NCBI RefSeq assembly: GCF_016901135.1
Contig: NZ_JAFEVL010000075.1
Location: forward strand, 248,001 to 312,000
Origin: Martinezella lusitana
Lineage (GTDB): Bacteria; Pseudomonadota; Alphaproteobacteria; Rhizobiales; Rhizobiaceae
Reading direction: 5' to 3'
Length of the DNA: 64,000 nucleotides
Shown here: positions 34,783 to 43,645 of the stretch, piece by piece
Layout of the letters: the number at the start of each line of letters is the position of its first letter
How positions within the stretch are numbered: the first letter of the stretch is position 1
Notes under the pieces: model-generated
Seen by the model: the letters and a program-made list of their open reading frames with translations, nothing else
Databases searched by the model: none
Told to the model about the DNA's origin: nothing
Position numbers and translations under genes: made by a program

Positions 34783-35688
34783 TTAGTGTCCTCCCTCGGA
34801 TTGTTTCGATTGCATGCGCAGGAACACGATGCCGAGCACGATGGTCATCACGGTCTGCAGCGTCGCGATCGATGCGGCATAGCCGACGCGGTTCGTCGTA
34901 AAGAAATGATAGTAGGACAGGTAGGATGGCACCGTCGTCGCATTGTCGGGGCCGCCCGACGTCAGGACGTAGATCGGCGCGAAGACCTTGAGGGCCGCGA
35001 TCAGCGTCGTCAGCGCGACCACGAAGATCTCAGGCATGAGCATGGGAATGGTGATGGAGCGGAAACGACCGAACCAGCTCGCATTGTCGAGCTCGGCGGC
35101 TTCGTAAAGCGAAGGGTCGACGCGCGCCAATCCAGACATGAAGACGACCAGGCAATAGCCGACCTGAACCCAGACGATGACGGCGGAAACTGCCCAGAGC
35201 GCATAGTTTGCATCCCCCAGCCAGTTCTGCGCCATGAAATCGAGGCCGATCGCCTTCAGCACCGCGTTGATGATGCCGATAGGATTGAGGATCCATCCCC
35301 AGAGAACACCAGCCGCGGTCAACGGCAGAATCTGCGGCAGGTAGAAGCCGGCGCGAAAGAAACTCGACCATGTCTCGCTGAACTGCGCGCTGATATAGTC
35401 GAACAGCACTGCAGCAAGCACCAGCCCCAGAAGAATGGGCACGATCGTCATCGAGATGATGAACAGCAGCGTATGCTGGATCGAGCCCCAGAAGGCGCCA
35501 TCCTGAAGCAGCCTCTGATAGTTTTCAAAACCGACATAACGGGGCGGGATGACGCCGCCCTTCCATGTCGTGAAGCTAATCACGAAATTGGCAATCAGCG
35601 GAATGAGCACCACTACCGCAAACCCCAGCATGCCGGGGATCATGTAGAAATAGTACCCCGCTTTGCCGGCGCTCTTCGATTTCTCCAT
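34783..35688 (-). CDS. sugar ABC transporter permease (MalF-like)
   Basis: 301-residue permease with six helices and an EAA loop SLYEAAELDNASWFGRFRSITIPMLMP. It pairs with the MalG-like subunit to form the sugar channel. The gene lies 72 bp downstream of the binding-protein gene in one operon. Confidence 0.9.
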   Translation of the reverse strand: MEKSKSAGKAGYYFYMIPGMLGFAVVVLIPLIANFVISFTTWKGGVIPPRYVGFENYQRLLQDGAFWGSIQHTLLFIISMTIVPILLGLVLAAVLFDYISAQFSETWSSFFRAGFYLPQILPLTAAGVLWGWILNPIGIINAVLKAIGLDFMAQNWLGDANYALWAVSAVIVWVQVGYCLVVFMSGLARVDPSLYEAAELDNASWFGRFRSITIPMLMPEIFVVALTTLIAALKVFAPIYVLTSGGPDNATTVPSYLSYYHFFTTNRVGYAASIATLQTVMTIVLGIVFLRMQSKQSEGGH

Positions 35689-35760
35689 CGAAATCCTCCA
35701 GTCCGATACGGCGAGGCGGCATTGAAAGCCGTCCCGCCGTTGTGATTGTCGCCGATGGTG

Positions 35761-37026
35761 TTATTGGGCCGCCTGCACGTCATCATAGGCCTTCTTCAGG
35801 CGTACGATGAATTGATCAGGCGTGGTCGAGCCGTTGACCAGACCGGTAGTCGCCTGGATCAGCAGTTCGTAATAGCCGGGCACCGGCCAGTCCGGGTAGA
35901 AGCCGAGGCCACCCTTGCTGGAAATCTGGTTGAAGAGCTGGACGTTGCGCTTGCCGACCTCGTCGGTGATTGCAGCCGGATCGGCACCGATGGCGACGCC
36001 GCCAAGGTTTGCCTGCTCGTTCTGATTTTCCTTGCTCAGTACCAGATCGATGAACTCATAGGCGAGATCCTTGTTCTTGGCGCTCTTCGGCACCATGAAC
36101 ATGCTGCCGGTCGAGCCGACGGTGTACTTCGGCGTCGGGAAAAGGAACTGGCTCCATTTGAACGTCTTGATGGTATTCGCAAAATTGCCGTTGTTCCACG
36201 TACCGCTGACGAACATCGGCGCCTTGCCCGAAGAGAAGACGTTGGCGGCATCCGTCCCCTTGAGACCGGTCGAATCCTTGGAGATGTAACCCTTGCTCAC
36301 CCAGTCGGCGATCTTCTGAGCGGCGAACAGGAAGGGCTTGGTGTCGAGCGGCGCCTTGAGGCCCTGGTAGTTCTTGACCCATGTGTCGTCGGCCTGCGTC
36401 AGTGCCAGCGTGTAGAGCAGATGCTGTGCATTCGAATCCACCGTGCCGTAGGCAAGCGGCGTGATGCCCTTCTGCTTGAAGTGGTCGAGAGTAGCCTCGA
36501 ACTCGGCCAGCGTCGTCGGCACCTTCACACCATCGGCCTTGAACATGTCGATGTTATAAAAGACCGAGACGAACTCGCCGAGGGCCGGAATGCCGATGAT
36601 CGGACCAGAGCCATAGACGCCATTCTGGTCGTATTTGCTGAGCTGCGTGTTGGTTTCGTTCAGGACCTTGTCCCAGCCGCGCGCCTTGAATTGATCATCG
36701 AGAGGCGTCAGCAGACCCTGCGAGGCGACGAGGCCGGCCGTGGCGTTGCCCTTGTTGTATTCGAGCACGTCGGGCGCCTGGTCCGAATTGAGAATAAGAC
36801 TGCCTGCCTTCTGCAATTGATCGAAGGTCTTCTGTTCGAAATTGACGGTTACATCGGGATGTTTGGTCTTGAATACGCCGAGTGCCTTCGTCCAGGCCAC
36901 GGCCTGAGGCGTGTCGGGCAGTTCGTACCACCAGACATTAAATGTCTTGCTCTGGGCTTGCGCCACACCGGCAGCCAGCAGAAGCGACATGCCGGCGGTG
37001 AGCGCCAGCTTCGAAAACATGTTCAT
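35761..37026 (-). CDS. extracellular sugar-binding protein of CUT1 ABC importer
   Basis: 421-residue periplasmic binding protein (family 1). The signal peptide MNMFSKLALTAGMSLLLAAG is followed by AQAQSKTF, with cleavage after AQA. Characteristic WWYELPDTPQ, APDVLEYNKGN and GIPALGEFVSVFYN segments follow. It captures an oligosaccharide or polyol glycoside and delivers it to the MalF/G-like permeases. GGAGGAGAATGT directly precedes the start. It is first in the transporter operon, after a terminator-like hairpin. Confidence 0.9.
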   Translation of the reverse strand: MNMFSKLALTAGMSLLLAAGVAQAQSKTFNVWWYELPDTPQAVAWTKALGVFKTKHPDVTVNFEQKTFDQLQKAGSLILNSDQAPDVLEYNKGNATAGLVASQGLLTPLDDQFKARGWDKVLNETNTQLSKYDQNGVYGSGPIIGIPALGEFVSVFYNIDMFKADGVKVPTTLAEFEATLDHFKQKGITPLAYGTVDSNAQHLLYTLALTQADDTWVKNYQGLKAPLDTKPFLFAAQKIADWVSKGYISKDSTGLKGTDAANVFSSGKAPMFVSGTWNNGNFANTIKTFKWSQFLFPTPKYTVGSTGSMFMVPKSAKNKDLAYEFIDLVLSKENQNEQANLGGVAIGADPAAITDEVGKRNVQLFNQISSKGGLGFYPDWPVPGYYELLIQATTGLVNGSTTPDQFIVRLKKAYDDVQAAQ

Positions 37027-37063
37027 ACATTCTCCTCCACCTGCGAACCGTGACGGTATCAGT

Positions 37064-37091
37064 CCGACGACATGGCCCGCGCTGTCGTCGG
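37064..37091. other. hairpin in the leader of the binding-protein gene
   Basis: Perfect 9-bp stem CCGACGACA / TGTCGTCGG with a 10-nt loop, 38 bp upstream of the start. It may stabilise the mRNA 5' end; there is no direct evidence of regulation. Confidence 0.4.
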
Positions 37092-37180
37092 CGTTTTCCT
37101 CTTGCTTTTACCGAGCGACCGACTGTCCGATGGGACCAGGAGTAGACGCGCGGCAGTTCCTCCGTTTGGGTGTCCGTCTT

Positions 37181-37206
37181 GCCCGAAGCGCCTCTCCGCT
37201 TCGGGC
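37181..37206. terminator. hairpin separating catabolic genes from transporter operon
   Basis: Perfect 10-bp stem GCCCGAAGCG / CGCTTCGGGC with a 6-nt loop, between the isomerase gene end and the binding-protein start. It has no strong T-run on the minus strand, so it may only attenuate read-through. Confidence 0.55.
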
Positions 37207-37263
37207 CTTTGAATTAAGGCATAACTTGTCGCCTAAATCGATTCAGATTCTGAAACGCATGCG

Positions 37264-38157
37264 TTATTCGACGAACTCGCCACCCCGGCTCTTCTTCAAA
37301 TAGTTCAGGCCATGAACCTGACCAGTCATTTCGAGCGCATCGCGATAGACCGGATCATGCCAGCCTTCGATGTCGATCGAGCCGGACCAGCCGGCGAGAC
37401 GCAGCTCGGAGATGATATCGGTCCAGTTGCTGTCGCCGAAACCAGGCGTGCGCATGAACACAAACTTCTCCTTGCCGAAAATACCGTGCTCCTTGATGAC
37501 ATCCCAACGGATCGTCGCATCCTTGCCGTGGACGTGGAAGATCTTGCTGGCCCATTTGCGGATCTGCGGCAGCGGCTCGATCAGATAGACCATCTGATGG
37601 CACGGCTCCCACTCCAGCCCGATATTGTCGTCCGGGGTCTCGTTGAACATCAGTTCCCAGGCATCGGGGTTATGCGCGATGTTCCAATCGCCGGTCGCCC
37701 AGTTGCCGTCCATGGCGCAGTTTTCGAAGGCGATCTTGATGCCCTTGTCGGCGGCCCGCTTGGCAAGCTCGCTCCAGACCTGCTTGTAGCGTGGCAGGCT
37801 GTCGGTGAGCGGCTTGTTGCGGATGCGTCCGGTAAAACCGGCAACGCAGGTCGCGCCGAAATGATGGGCGTTGTCTATGCAATCCTTCCAGCCCTGCAGC
37901 GTCTGCTGGTCGAGCTCGCGCTCTTCGAGCGGATTGCCGAACATGCCGAGGGTCGAGATGGTGATGTCGCGACCGCCGATGGCGTCGAGGCAGCGCTTGC
38001 CGAGCTCGCCTAGGTTCTGGCCGTTGGTCGTCTGCCAGAAGAAGGGTTCGAAGCTTTCGAAGCCGAGATCGGCGATCTTGGCTATGCCCTTGGCGGCATC
38101 CTCGTTCGTCGCCCTGATCATCGTGCCGATGCGAATGGCCTTTGCCGGATTAGTCAT
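37264..38157 (-). CDS. sugar phosphate isomerase/epimerase (AP-endonuclease-2 TIM barrel)
   Basis: 297-residue TIM-barrel protein of the xylose isomerase-like/IolE-type group. Metal-site segments include IKIAFENCAMDGNW, NIGLEWEPCHQMVY, KIFHVHGKDATI and GSIDIEGWHDPVY. The true start is ATG 38157 (MTNPAKAIRIGTMI); longer versions read into the neighbouring gene. It follows the Gfo/Idh/MocA gene by 4 bp. The pair likely converts an oxidised (3-keto) sugar imported by the ABC system. Confidence 0.87.
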   Translation of the reverse strand: MTNPAKAIRIGTMIRATNEDAAKGIAKIADLGFESFEPFFWQTTNGQNLGELGKRCLDAIGGRDITISTLGMFGNPLEERELDQQTLQGWKDCIDNAHHFGATCVAGFTGRIRNKPLTDSLPRYKQVWSELAKRAADKGIKIAFENCAMDGNWATGDWNIAHNPDAWELMFNETPDDNIGLEWEPCHQMVYLIEPLPQIRKWASKIFHVHGKDATIRWDVIKEHGIFGKEKFVFMRTPGFGDSNWTDIISELRLAGWSGSIDIEGWHDPVYRDALEMTGQVHGLNYLKKSRGGEFVE

Positions 38158-38161
38158 GATG

Positions 38162-39205
38162 TCACTGTCCTTGTGCTGAAATGTCGACGCGCCGGCCGGT
38201 CTTCGCGCTTTCGATCGCGCCGAGAACCATGGCGAGGCTGCGGATGTTGTCGCGGCTTTCGGTCTCGGGCGGCTTGCCGGTCCTGATCGCCTCGATGAAG
38301 GAGGCGATGACGCTGGCATGACCATGCGTCTCCTCTTCATGCTTCGGGCCAGGTACCTCGATGGGCGTGAAGCCATGCAGCAGCCCCGGCTCATGGCCGG
38401 CAATGGTGGCCTCGAAATTTTCTTCACCATCCCAGGTCAGCATGCCCTTGCTGCCGGTCAGCCGCCATTGGCTTTCCCAGCTCGTGCGCCGTCCCTCAGC
38501 GCACCAGGAGCCGCGATAGCTGAAAACGACGTCGTCGGAGAAATCGAAGAGCGCATGGGCCGAAGCGCCATGCTTGTACCAGGAGCCCACGGGATTCTTT
38601 TCGACGCAATAGACCGAGACCGGCACCTTGCCGGAAACGAAACGGGCGGCGTCGAACGTATGGATCGCCATGTCGAGCAGCAGCACATTGTCCATCTCCT
38701 CGCGGAAGCCGCCGAAATGCGGGCCGAGGAAGAAATCGCAATGGATACCTGTGAGCTCGCCGATCACACCCTCCTCCACGAAGCGGCGCATACGGCGCAC
38801 GCCCGAGATGAAGCGGCGGTTCTGGATAATGGCATGGACCTTGCCCGCTTGCTCGGCAAGCTCGATAAGGGCTGCACCCTCGGCAAGCGAGGTTGCCATC
38901 GGCTTTTCGCTCAGCACATGGCAACCGGCTTTCAGCGCCGTCGAGACCACGCCGAAACGCGCGGCCGGAATGACAACGTCAAAGACCAGGTCGGCCTTGG
39001 TCGCGGCGATGACCTCGGCCAAATCCGAGCCGATGACGGCATTGTCGAGAGAAAATTCCTTGGCAAGATTCTCCGCGGTCGCGCGGTTGAGATCAACCAG
39101 GCCAACGACCTGAATGGATTGGGCAAGCACGGGTGTCGAGGCGATGGCCCTGAGCCAGCCCTTGGACATGGCTCCGCACCCGCACAGAATGGCATTGAAT
39201 TTCAC
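38162..39205 (-). CDS. Gfo/Idh/MocA-family dehydrogenase
   Basis: 347-residue NAD(P) oxidoreductase. The Rossmann start is AILCGCGAMSKGWLRA and the catalytic lysine lies in VLSEKPMATSLAEG (about residue 100). Active-site LDMAIHTFDAARF supplies Asp and His. It heads an operon with the TIM-barrel isomerase and is divergent from the LacI regulator, with a perfect operator between. It probably oxidises the sugar imported by the adjacent ABC transporter. Confidence 0.87.
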   Translation of the reverse strand: MKFNAILCGCGAMSKGWLRAIASTPVLAQSIQVVGLVDLNRATAENLAKEFSLDNAVIGSDLAEVIAATKADLVFDVVIPAARFGVVSTALKAGCHVLSEKPMATSLAEGAALIELAEQAGKVHAIIQNRRFISGVRRMRRFVEEGVIGELTGIHCDFFLGPHFGGFREEMDNVLLLDMAIHTFDAARFVSGKVPVSVYCVEKNPVGSWYKHGASAHALFDFSDDVVFSYRGSWCAEGRRTSWESQWRLTGSKGMLTWDGEENFEATIAGHEPGLLHGFTPIEVPGPKHEEETHGHASVIASFIEAIRTGKPPETESRDNIRSLAMVLGAIESAKTGRRVDISAQGQ

Positions 39206-39250
39206 GATATCCTCCAGCGGGCTGTGTCTAACCCCTCATGACACGCGCTC

Positions 39251-39264
39251 CGTAAACGTTTACG
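39251..39264. promoter_or_regulatory. perfect LacI-family operator
   Basis: CGTAAACGTTTACG is a perfect 14-bp palindrome centred on CG, in the divergent region between the dehydrogenase and LacI-family genes. It fits both autoregulation and repression of the catabolic operon. Confidence 0.75.
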
Positions 39265-39340
39265 ATACTATGCGAAAAGATTTTCCTGTGTCAATAGAAG
39301 AGGACTACGGAAAATGGCGTATGGAGGAAAACCGCAGCCG

Positions 39341-40384
39341 ATGAAGGGAATTCGTCAGCTTGCCGACCATCTCGATATCTCGATCGGCACAGTATCACGC
39401 GCGTTGAACGGCAAGCCTGATGTCAACGAGGAGACCCGCAAGCGCGTACTCGCCGCCGCTGAACAGCTGGGCTATGTGGCCAACCAATCCGGACGCAGCC
39501 TGCGGCAAGGCACCACGAATGTCATCGGCCTGATGATCCAATCCAGCAGGGAAACGGTTGAAAACAGCGACAACTTCTTTCTGACTGTGACAGGCGGCCT
39601 GCAGAGTGTGTTCTCGCGCCACAACCTCGATCTGATCATGCTCCCCTGCCCCAATGATGAGGATCCCTACGAGTATCTGAAGCGCATGGTGGCGAGACGC
39701 GTCGTCGATGCGATGATCATTTCGGAGACGCAGCGTATCGACAAGCGCTTCGATCTGCTCGCCAAAGCGAAAATCCCTTTCGCAGCACTTGGTCGAAGCC
39801 TCTCAATCGGGCAGCATCCCTGGGCCGACCTCGACTTCGACGGCGTCGCCAATTGTGCCGTCGATCGGCTCGTGGCACATGGGCATCGCCGTATTGCCAT
39901 CAGCACCCCCGCCAGCGACATCAATCTCGGCTTCGTCTTCGTGGAGGGCTATCGTCGCGCGCTGGAGCGGCATGGCATCCATTACGACCCGGCGCTGGTG
40001 ATCCGCGCCAAATCGAGCGAACAGGGTGGCTATCAGGTCGCCGATGAATTGCTTAGCCTCGAAGAGAGGCCGACGGCTGTGATCCTGATCTACGAATTGA
40101 TGGCCATCGGCCTCTATAGACGGATGATGGAGGCCGGCATCATTCCAGGGCGTGATATTGCCGTCGTGGGCTTTCGCGAAGCGCCACGCGCCAAATTCCT
40201 GCAACCGCCGCTGACCTGCTTCCGCACATCGCTCTACGATCTCGGTGTCGAACTGGCGGAGATCCTACTGTCCGCCATGCCCGCCTACGGCCATATCTAC
40301 CCCAAGACGAGGCGCCAGACGATCTGGTCGCTCGAACTCATTCCCGGGGAAAGCGACTCTTTTCAACTGGCGACCACCAAATAA
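39341..40384 (+). CDS. LacI-family transcriptional repressor of the sugar locus
   Basis: 347 residues. The LacI headpiece starts at once (MKGIRQLADHLDISIGTVSRALN, with hinge GYVANQSGRSLRQG) and a periplasmic-binding-protein-like effector domain follows to the C-terminus. ATG 39341 is chosen because LacI proteins start just before the first helix; an ATG at 39314 would add nine residues. It probably represses the divergent dehydrogenase operon, and possibly the ABC and thuA-like operons, until the sugar or its product binds. Confidence 0.88.
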   Translation: MKGIRQLADHLDISIGTVSRALNGKPDVNEETRKRVLAAAEQLGYVANQSGRSLRQGTTNVIGLMIQSSRETVENSDNFFLTVTGGLQSVFSRHNLDLIMLPCPNDEDPYEYLKRMVARRVVDAMIISETQRIDKRFDLLAKAKIPFAALGRSLSIGQHPWADLDFDGVANCAVDRLVAHGHRRIAISTPASDINLGFVFVEGYRRALERHGIHYDPALVIRAKSSEQGGYQVADELLSLEERPTAVILIYELMAIGLYRRMMEAGIIPGRDIAVVGFREAPRAKFLQPPLTCFRTSLYDLGVELAEILLSAMPAYGHIYPKTRRQTIWSLELIPGESDSFQLATTK

Positions 40385-40474
40385 AACAGCGCCGAAACGC
40401 CGCACCGGCCATTTCAACGGTTGCGGCATGGTCTGCCGGTTGCCATGTAGGACATCGCAAACAGGGACCGGGAC

Positions 40475-40864
40475 TTGAGCGAAGAAACCATCACACTTTA
40501 CGAGGCGATCGGCGGCGATCGAACCGTGCGGGCGCTGACGGCGCGCTTCTACCAGCTGATGGACACGCTGCCGGAAGCGGCCAACTGCCGCGCCGTGCAT
40601 CCGCCGAGCCTCGAAGGCTCTCAGGAGAAATTCTACGAATATCTGACGGGCTATCTTGGCGGGCCGCAGCTCTACATCGAGAAGCGCGGCCATCCGCGCC
40701 TGCGCAGCCGGCATTTCGTCGCCGCCATCGGCCCCAGGGAGCGCGACGAGTGGCTGCTGTGCTTCCGCCGCGCCATGGACGAGACCGTCGAAAACGAGAG
40801 GCTGAGAGCGATCATCTGGGAGCCGATCGAGCGGTTGGCCTTCCATATGCAAAACAGGGAATGA
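40475..40864 (+). CDS. group II truncated haemoglobin
   Basis: 129-residue truncated globin with TLYEAIGGDRTVRALTARFYQLMD, the proximal histidine region GHPRLRSRHFVAAIG and the C-terminal ERDEWLLCFRRAMDETV typical of group II (TrHbO). It starts with TTG at 40475. Such globins bind oxygen or detoxify NO and peroxides. It overlaps the following DUF423 gene by 4 bp (ATGA). Confidence 0.85.
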   Translation: MSEETITLYEAIGGDRTVRALTARFYQLMDTLPEAANCRAVHPPSLEGSQEKFYEYLTGYLGGPQLYIEKRGHPRLRSRHFVAAIGPRERDEWLLCFRRAMDETVENERLRAIIWEPIERLAFHMQNRE

Positions 40865-41250
40865 AGAAAGACATGAGCATTGGCACCATAATCCGTCCAG
40901 CCACCCTGTTTGTTGCCGGGATCCTCGGCGGCGGTGGTGTGGCGCTCGCTGCGGCGGCTACCCACGGCGGCGATACGCATTTTCTCGGCGCCGCCTCCAC
41001 CATGTGCCTGGCGCATGCCCCTGCCCTGCTGGCGCTCTATGCCGGCTACGACCGCATTCGTACGGCACCGGTCGCGGCCCTGCTGCTGGGACTTGGAACG
41101 CTGATCTTCGCCGGCGATCTGATCAGCCGCCACCTCGGCGGCAGCTCCCTGTTTCCCCTGGCCGCTCCGACGGGAGGATTCGGCATGATTGCGGGCTGGG
41201 CGGCGATAGCGCTTGGTGCCTTCTTCGGTATGGGCAGGGCAAAGGCATGA
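40861..41250 (+). CDS. DUF423 small membrane protein
   Basis: 129 residues with four transmembrane helices, typical of DUF423 (YwdK-like): TLFVAGILGGGGVALAAAATHG, then AHAPALLALYAGYD, LLLGLGTLIFAGDLISRH and FGMIAGWAAIALGAFFG. The start overlaps the globin stop (ATGA); a second ATG at 40873 is possible. Function unknown. Confidence 0.8.
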   Translation: MKKDMSIGTIIRPATLFVAGILGGGGVALAAAATHGGDTHFLGAASTMCLAHAPALLALYAGYDRIRTAPVAALLLGLGTLIFAGDLISRHLGGSSLFPLAAPTGGFGMIAGWAAIALGAFFGMGRAKA

Positions 41251-41299
41251 ACGGGCAGCGCCAATTACCGCTACCATGGGCGAGCTGAGCTACGCCCTC

Positions 41300-41614
41300 T
41301 CAAATCCCGGGAACCACAGTGAAGCCTTCGAATTGCGGCGGCCCCCAATAGAGCCTCTTGTTTTCGCCCGCGCTGCGGTGTGCCAGGCGGAAGTTTTCGG
41401 ATTTCGTCCAGTTGATGAAATCCTCTTCGCTGCGCCAGGTGGTGTGCGAAGAAAATAGGGTGTAGCCCTCATCCATATTCGTCTTGCCACGCAGGAGGCG
41501 AAACTCGAGAAAGCCGGGCACTTCGGACAGTCGCGAATCCCGCTCCCGCCACACCGCTTCGAATTCGCCCTCCAAACCGATGACGACTTTGAAGCGGTTC
41601 ATGGCGATGTACAT
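41300..41614 (-). CDS. hmuQ: antibiotic biosynthesis monooxygenase-fold haem-degrading enzyme (HmuQ/HmuD-like)
   Basis: 104-residue dimeric alpha/beta-barrel protein starting MYIAMNRFKVVIGLEGEFEAVWRERD, as in rhizobial HmuQ/HmuD, with PGFLEFRLLRGK and a downstream YTLFSSHTTWRSEEDFINW. These IsdG-like enzymes open haem to release iron. Proximity to TonB and the haemin operon supports this. The symbol follows the Bradyrhizobium naming. Confidence 0.78.
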   Translation of the reverse strand: MYIAMNRFKVVIGLEGEFEAVWRERDSRLSEVPGFLEFRLLRGKTNMDEGYTLFSSHTTWRSEEDFINWTKSENFRLAHRSAGENKRLYWGPPQFEGFTVVPGI

Positions 41615-41632
41615 GGCAACCTCGTTCGACGA

Positions 41633-41911
41633 TCAGACCTTCTTGCGGCGAGCGACAATCTTATCGACGCCCGGCGCAAAGGCAATGACATTCGCGCCGT
41701 CCCGGGTCGCTTCGACCAATGGGCGATCCGCCATCTCGCCCGGAAACCGCGCCTTCCACGCGGGGAACGTCATCACGTTCGGAGCGCGCTGCTGTTCCTC
41801 GGCGCGACGCGTCAGCAGCTCATAAAGTTCGGGCACCAGCCCGTCGCCGTTCTGCGCGGCCAGCTTGTGCAGGCCGATCAGCATAAACCCGTCAGGGCCA
41901 CCATCGATCAT
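41633..41911 (-). CDS. small uncharacterised protein in haem-linked block
   Basis: 92 residues starting MIDGGPDGFMLIGLHKLAAQNG, then helical, ending in a basic VARRKKV. No family is recognised. The start is fixed by ATGA overlap with the DUF2325 stop; the longer frame upstream has no support. It lies 18 bp before the haem-degrading enzyme gene, so the three are probably one transcript. Confidence 0.65.
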   Translation of the reverse strand: MIDGGPDGFMLIGLHKLAAQNGDGLVPELYELLTRRAEEQQRAPNVMTFPAWKARFPGEMADRPLVEATRDGANVIAFAPGVDKIVARRKKV

Positions 41912-42306
41912 TGGGAAACGTCTCGTTCTTTCATGGTCTGCAGCGCCCGCTCGAGGCTGGATTTGCTGCCGTTGCGCAAGGGAATGAACGCCTTGCCGAA
42001 TTTCTTGCAGCCGGTCTTCACCCGCAGGCAGGCATCGTGGCTGATACAGTCGATTGGGCAAAAGACGCAATCGACGGAAGGCAGCACGGTGTCGATGCGC
42101 GACACTGCCTCACGTAGACCGCCGTCGTGATGGATCAGCTCGGCCCCGAAGTTGCTGGCGATCTGCCGCAGATGCGCCACCTGGCAATCGCGACCGCCGA
42201 CATAGAGGAAACTGCGCCCGTCGAGACTGGATTTCCCCGGAACCGCCGCCGGCGCCTGTGCCTGGCGGCTCTCGCGGCCAAAATCCTTCTTCCCCTTACG
42301 CGCCAT
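41908..42306 (-). CDS. DUF2325 domain protein
   Basis: 132 residues. A Lys/Arg-rich N-terminus precedes the DUF2325 core (SFLYVGGRDCQVAHLRQIASNFGAELIHHDGG, then PSVDCVFCPIDCISHDACLRVKTGCKKFGK). Several cysteines could bind metal. Members often occur beside iron or haem genes; function unknown. It overlaps the next gene by 4 bp and starts a small operon ending in the haem-degrading enzyme. Confidence 0.78.
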   Translation of the reverse strand: MARKGKKDFGRESRQAQAPAAVPGKSSLDGRSFLYVGGRDCQVAHLRQIASNFGAELIHHDGGLREAVSRIDTVLPSVDCVFCPIDCISHDACLRVKTGCKKFGKAFIPLRNGSKSSLERALQTMKERDVSQ

Positions 42307-42441
42307 GCATCACCCGTTTGCTGGTTGCTCTTGCGTGCTCGATTCCATCGAGCGCGAGGCGACCATATTAAACATGAGTTTTGGAGTAAAGTATAAAGTT
42401 GAGAGTTTTCGTCATATTTTAATGTGGTACGGGCCTGAAGA

Positions 42442-43641
42442 TTAACGCCCCCCGACCTGAACCGCCTGCATGAATGGCCAGGTCGGCTTGCCCCACTCCG
42501 GAGGCAGCGGCGGAAACGGCGCAGCGTTACGGATTTGCTCCATTACAGCTTGATCCAACCCGGAATCTCCAGAGCTGCGCACCAGGGAAAGAGATCGAAG
42601 CTCGCCACCAGAACCAATCGACAAGTTCACCACAAGCGTCAGGCCCTTCTCATATTTCGAGGACACTCGTTGTACGTAGCGTCTAATGCGGGATTGCACT
42701 TTACCTTTGTAATTCGCAACTGCCGCATCACCCGAGCCAGTTCGACGAGCATTGAGCTGCGAATTGGTATCGGACTGAGCCGTCTCGGTCCCGTCGACGG
42801 ACCCCTTCTTCGAATCCTGCTGGCTCTCACCCCTCGATCCCGACTTCGCCTTCACAATCTTTGCGACCGGCTTCTTGATTTCCTTCGGCTTCTCGACAGG
42901 CTTCGGCTTTTCAACAGGCGTCACGACTTCCGGCGCCGGCTCGGCCGGCTGCACCACCGTCGTCTCGGCCGGTACCTGCGTCGCTAATATCTGCGGCTGC
43001 CCGGGCGTGACCGTTTCAGGTTGAGCCTGCTCGATGGGCTCGGCCGTCTGTACCTGCTGCGTTTCCGCGGCCTGCGGCTGCACGACATCGGGCTGAGGCG
43101 CCTGGGTCTCTTCGGGCGTGACTTCGGTGGGTTGAACCGTTTGCGGCTGAACAGCCTCTGCCGTCATCTGCTCCGGCTCGGGCTGCTGATTGTCTTCGCC
43201 CGCCGCCATCTGATCGGCATCGGAATTACCGATCATGATAACGCTGACGGTATCGCCCGCCTCCTCCTGCGCATCTTCCGGCGTCGCAACGAAGGTTAGC
43301 AGCAATATTACGACAACGACGGCATGAAACAGGCAGGACCCCATGCCGGAGAAAAGAAGGGACGTCGTGCGTGCCGCTATCGTCTTGCTCGGCCTCTCAG
43401 GCAGCGCATCCATCGGCAGCGGTTCCGCCGTCTCAGCGGAAATGGGTTCTGCAGGATGGTTCGGAAAAGAGCCGATCTGCGTAAAACGGCTATAATGCAT
43501 CACCGCTTCGCCGGCCGGCGGACGCGGTACGCCGTCCAAGCCGGTTAGCTCGTGGCCCTCAAGCACACTCGGATAGTTGTCATTCATGCCACCGCCGGCG
43601 CGGCGGCGCTCCATGGAAACCTTGGCCGAGCGCGTCGCCAT
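42442..43641 (-). CDS. tonB: TonB energy transducer
   Basis: 399-residue TonB. One transmembrane helix (SLLFSGMGSCLFHAVVVVILLLTFVA, about residues 95-120) is followed by a long Pro/Gln/Glu-rich periplasmic spacer with EKPKPVEKPKEIKKP and the C-terminal TonB domain (KGKVQSRIRRYV, VVNLSIGSGGELRSLSLVRSSG, AAPFPPLPP). An unusually long cytoplasmic N-terminus of about 90 residues is present. It couples the proton-motive force to outer-membrane haem or siderophore receptors. It follows an exported-protein gene by 4 bp. Confidence 0.9.
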   Translation of the reverse strand: MATRSAKVSMERRRAGGGMNDNYPSVLEGHELTGLDGVPRPPAGEAVMHYSRFTQIGSFPNHPAEPISAETAEPLPMDALPERPSKTIAARTTSLLFSGMGSCLFHAVVVVILLLTFVATPEDAQEEAGDTVSVIMIGNSDADQMAAGEDNQQPEPEQMTAEAVQPQTVQPTEVTPEETQAPQPDVVQPQAAETQQVQTAEPIEQAQPETVTPGQPQILATQVPAETTVVQPAEPAPEVVTPVEKPKPVEKPKEIKKPVAKIVKAKSGSRGESQQDSKKGSVDGTETAQSDTNSQLNARRTGSGDAAVANYKGKVQSRIRRYVQRVSSKYEKGLTLVVNLSIGSGGELRSLSLVRSSGDSGLDQAVMEQIRNAAPFPPLPPEWGKPTWPFMQAVQVGGR

Positions 43642-43645
43642 GGCC

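Noticed and set aside
37254..37265. Palindrome AACGCATGCGTT as a LacI operator for the ABC operon
   Set aside because: It overlaps the isomerase stop codon and lies 228 bp from the binding-protein start, and its centre differs from the other CG-centred sites.
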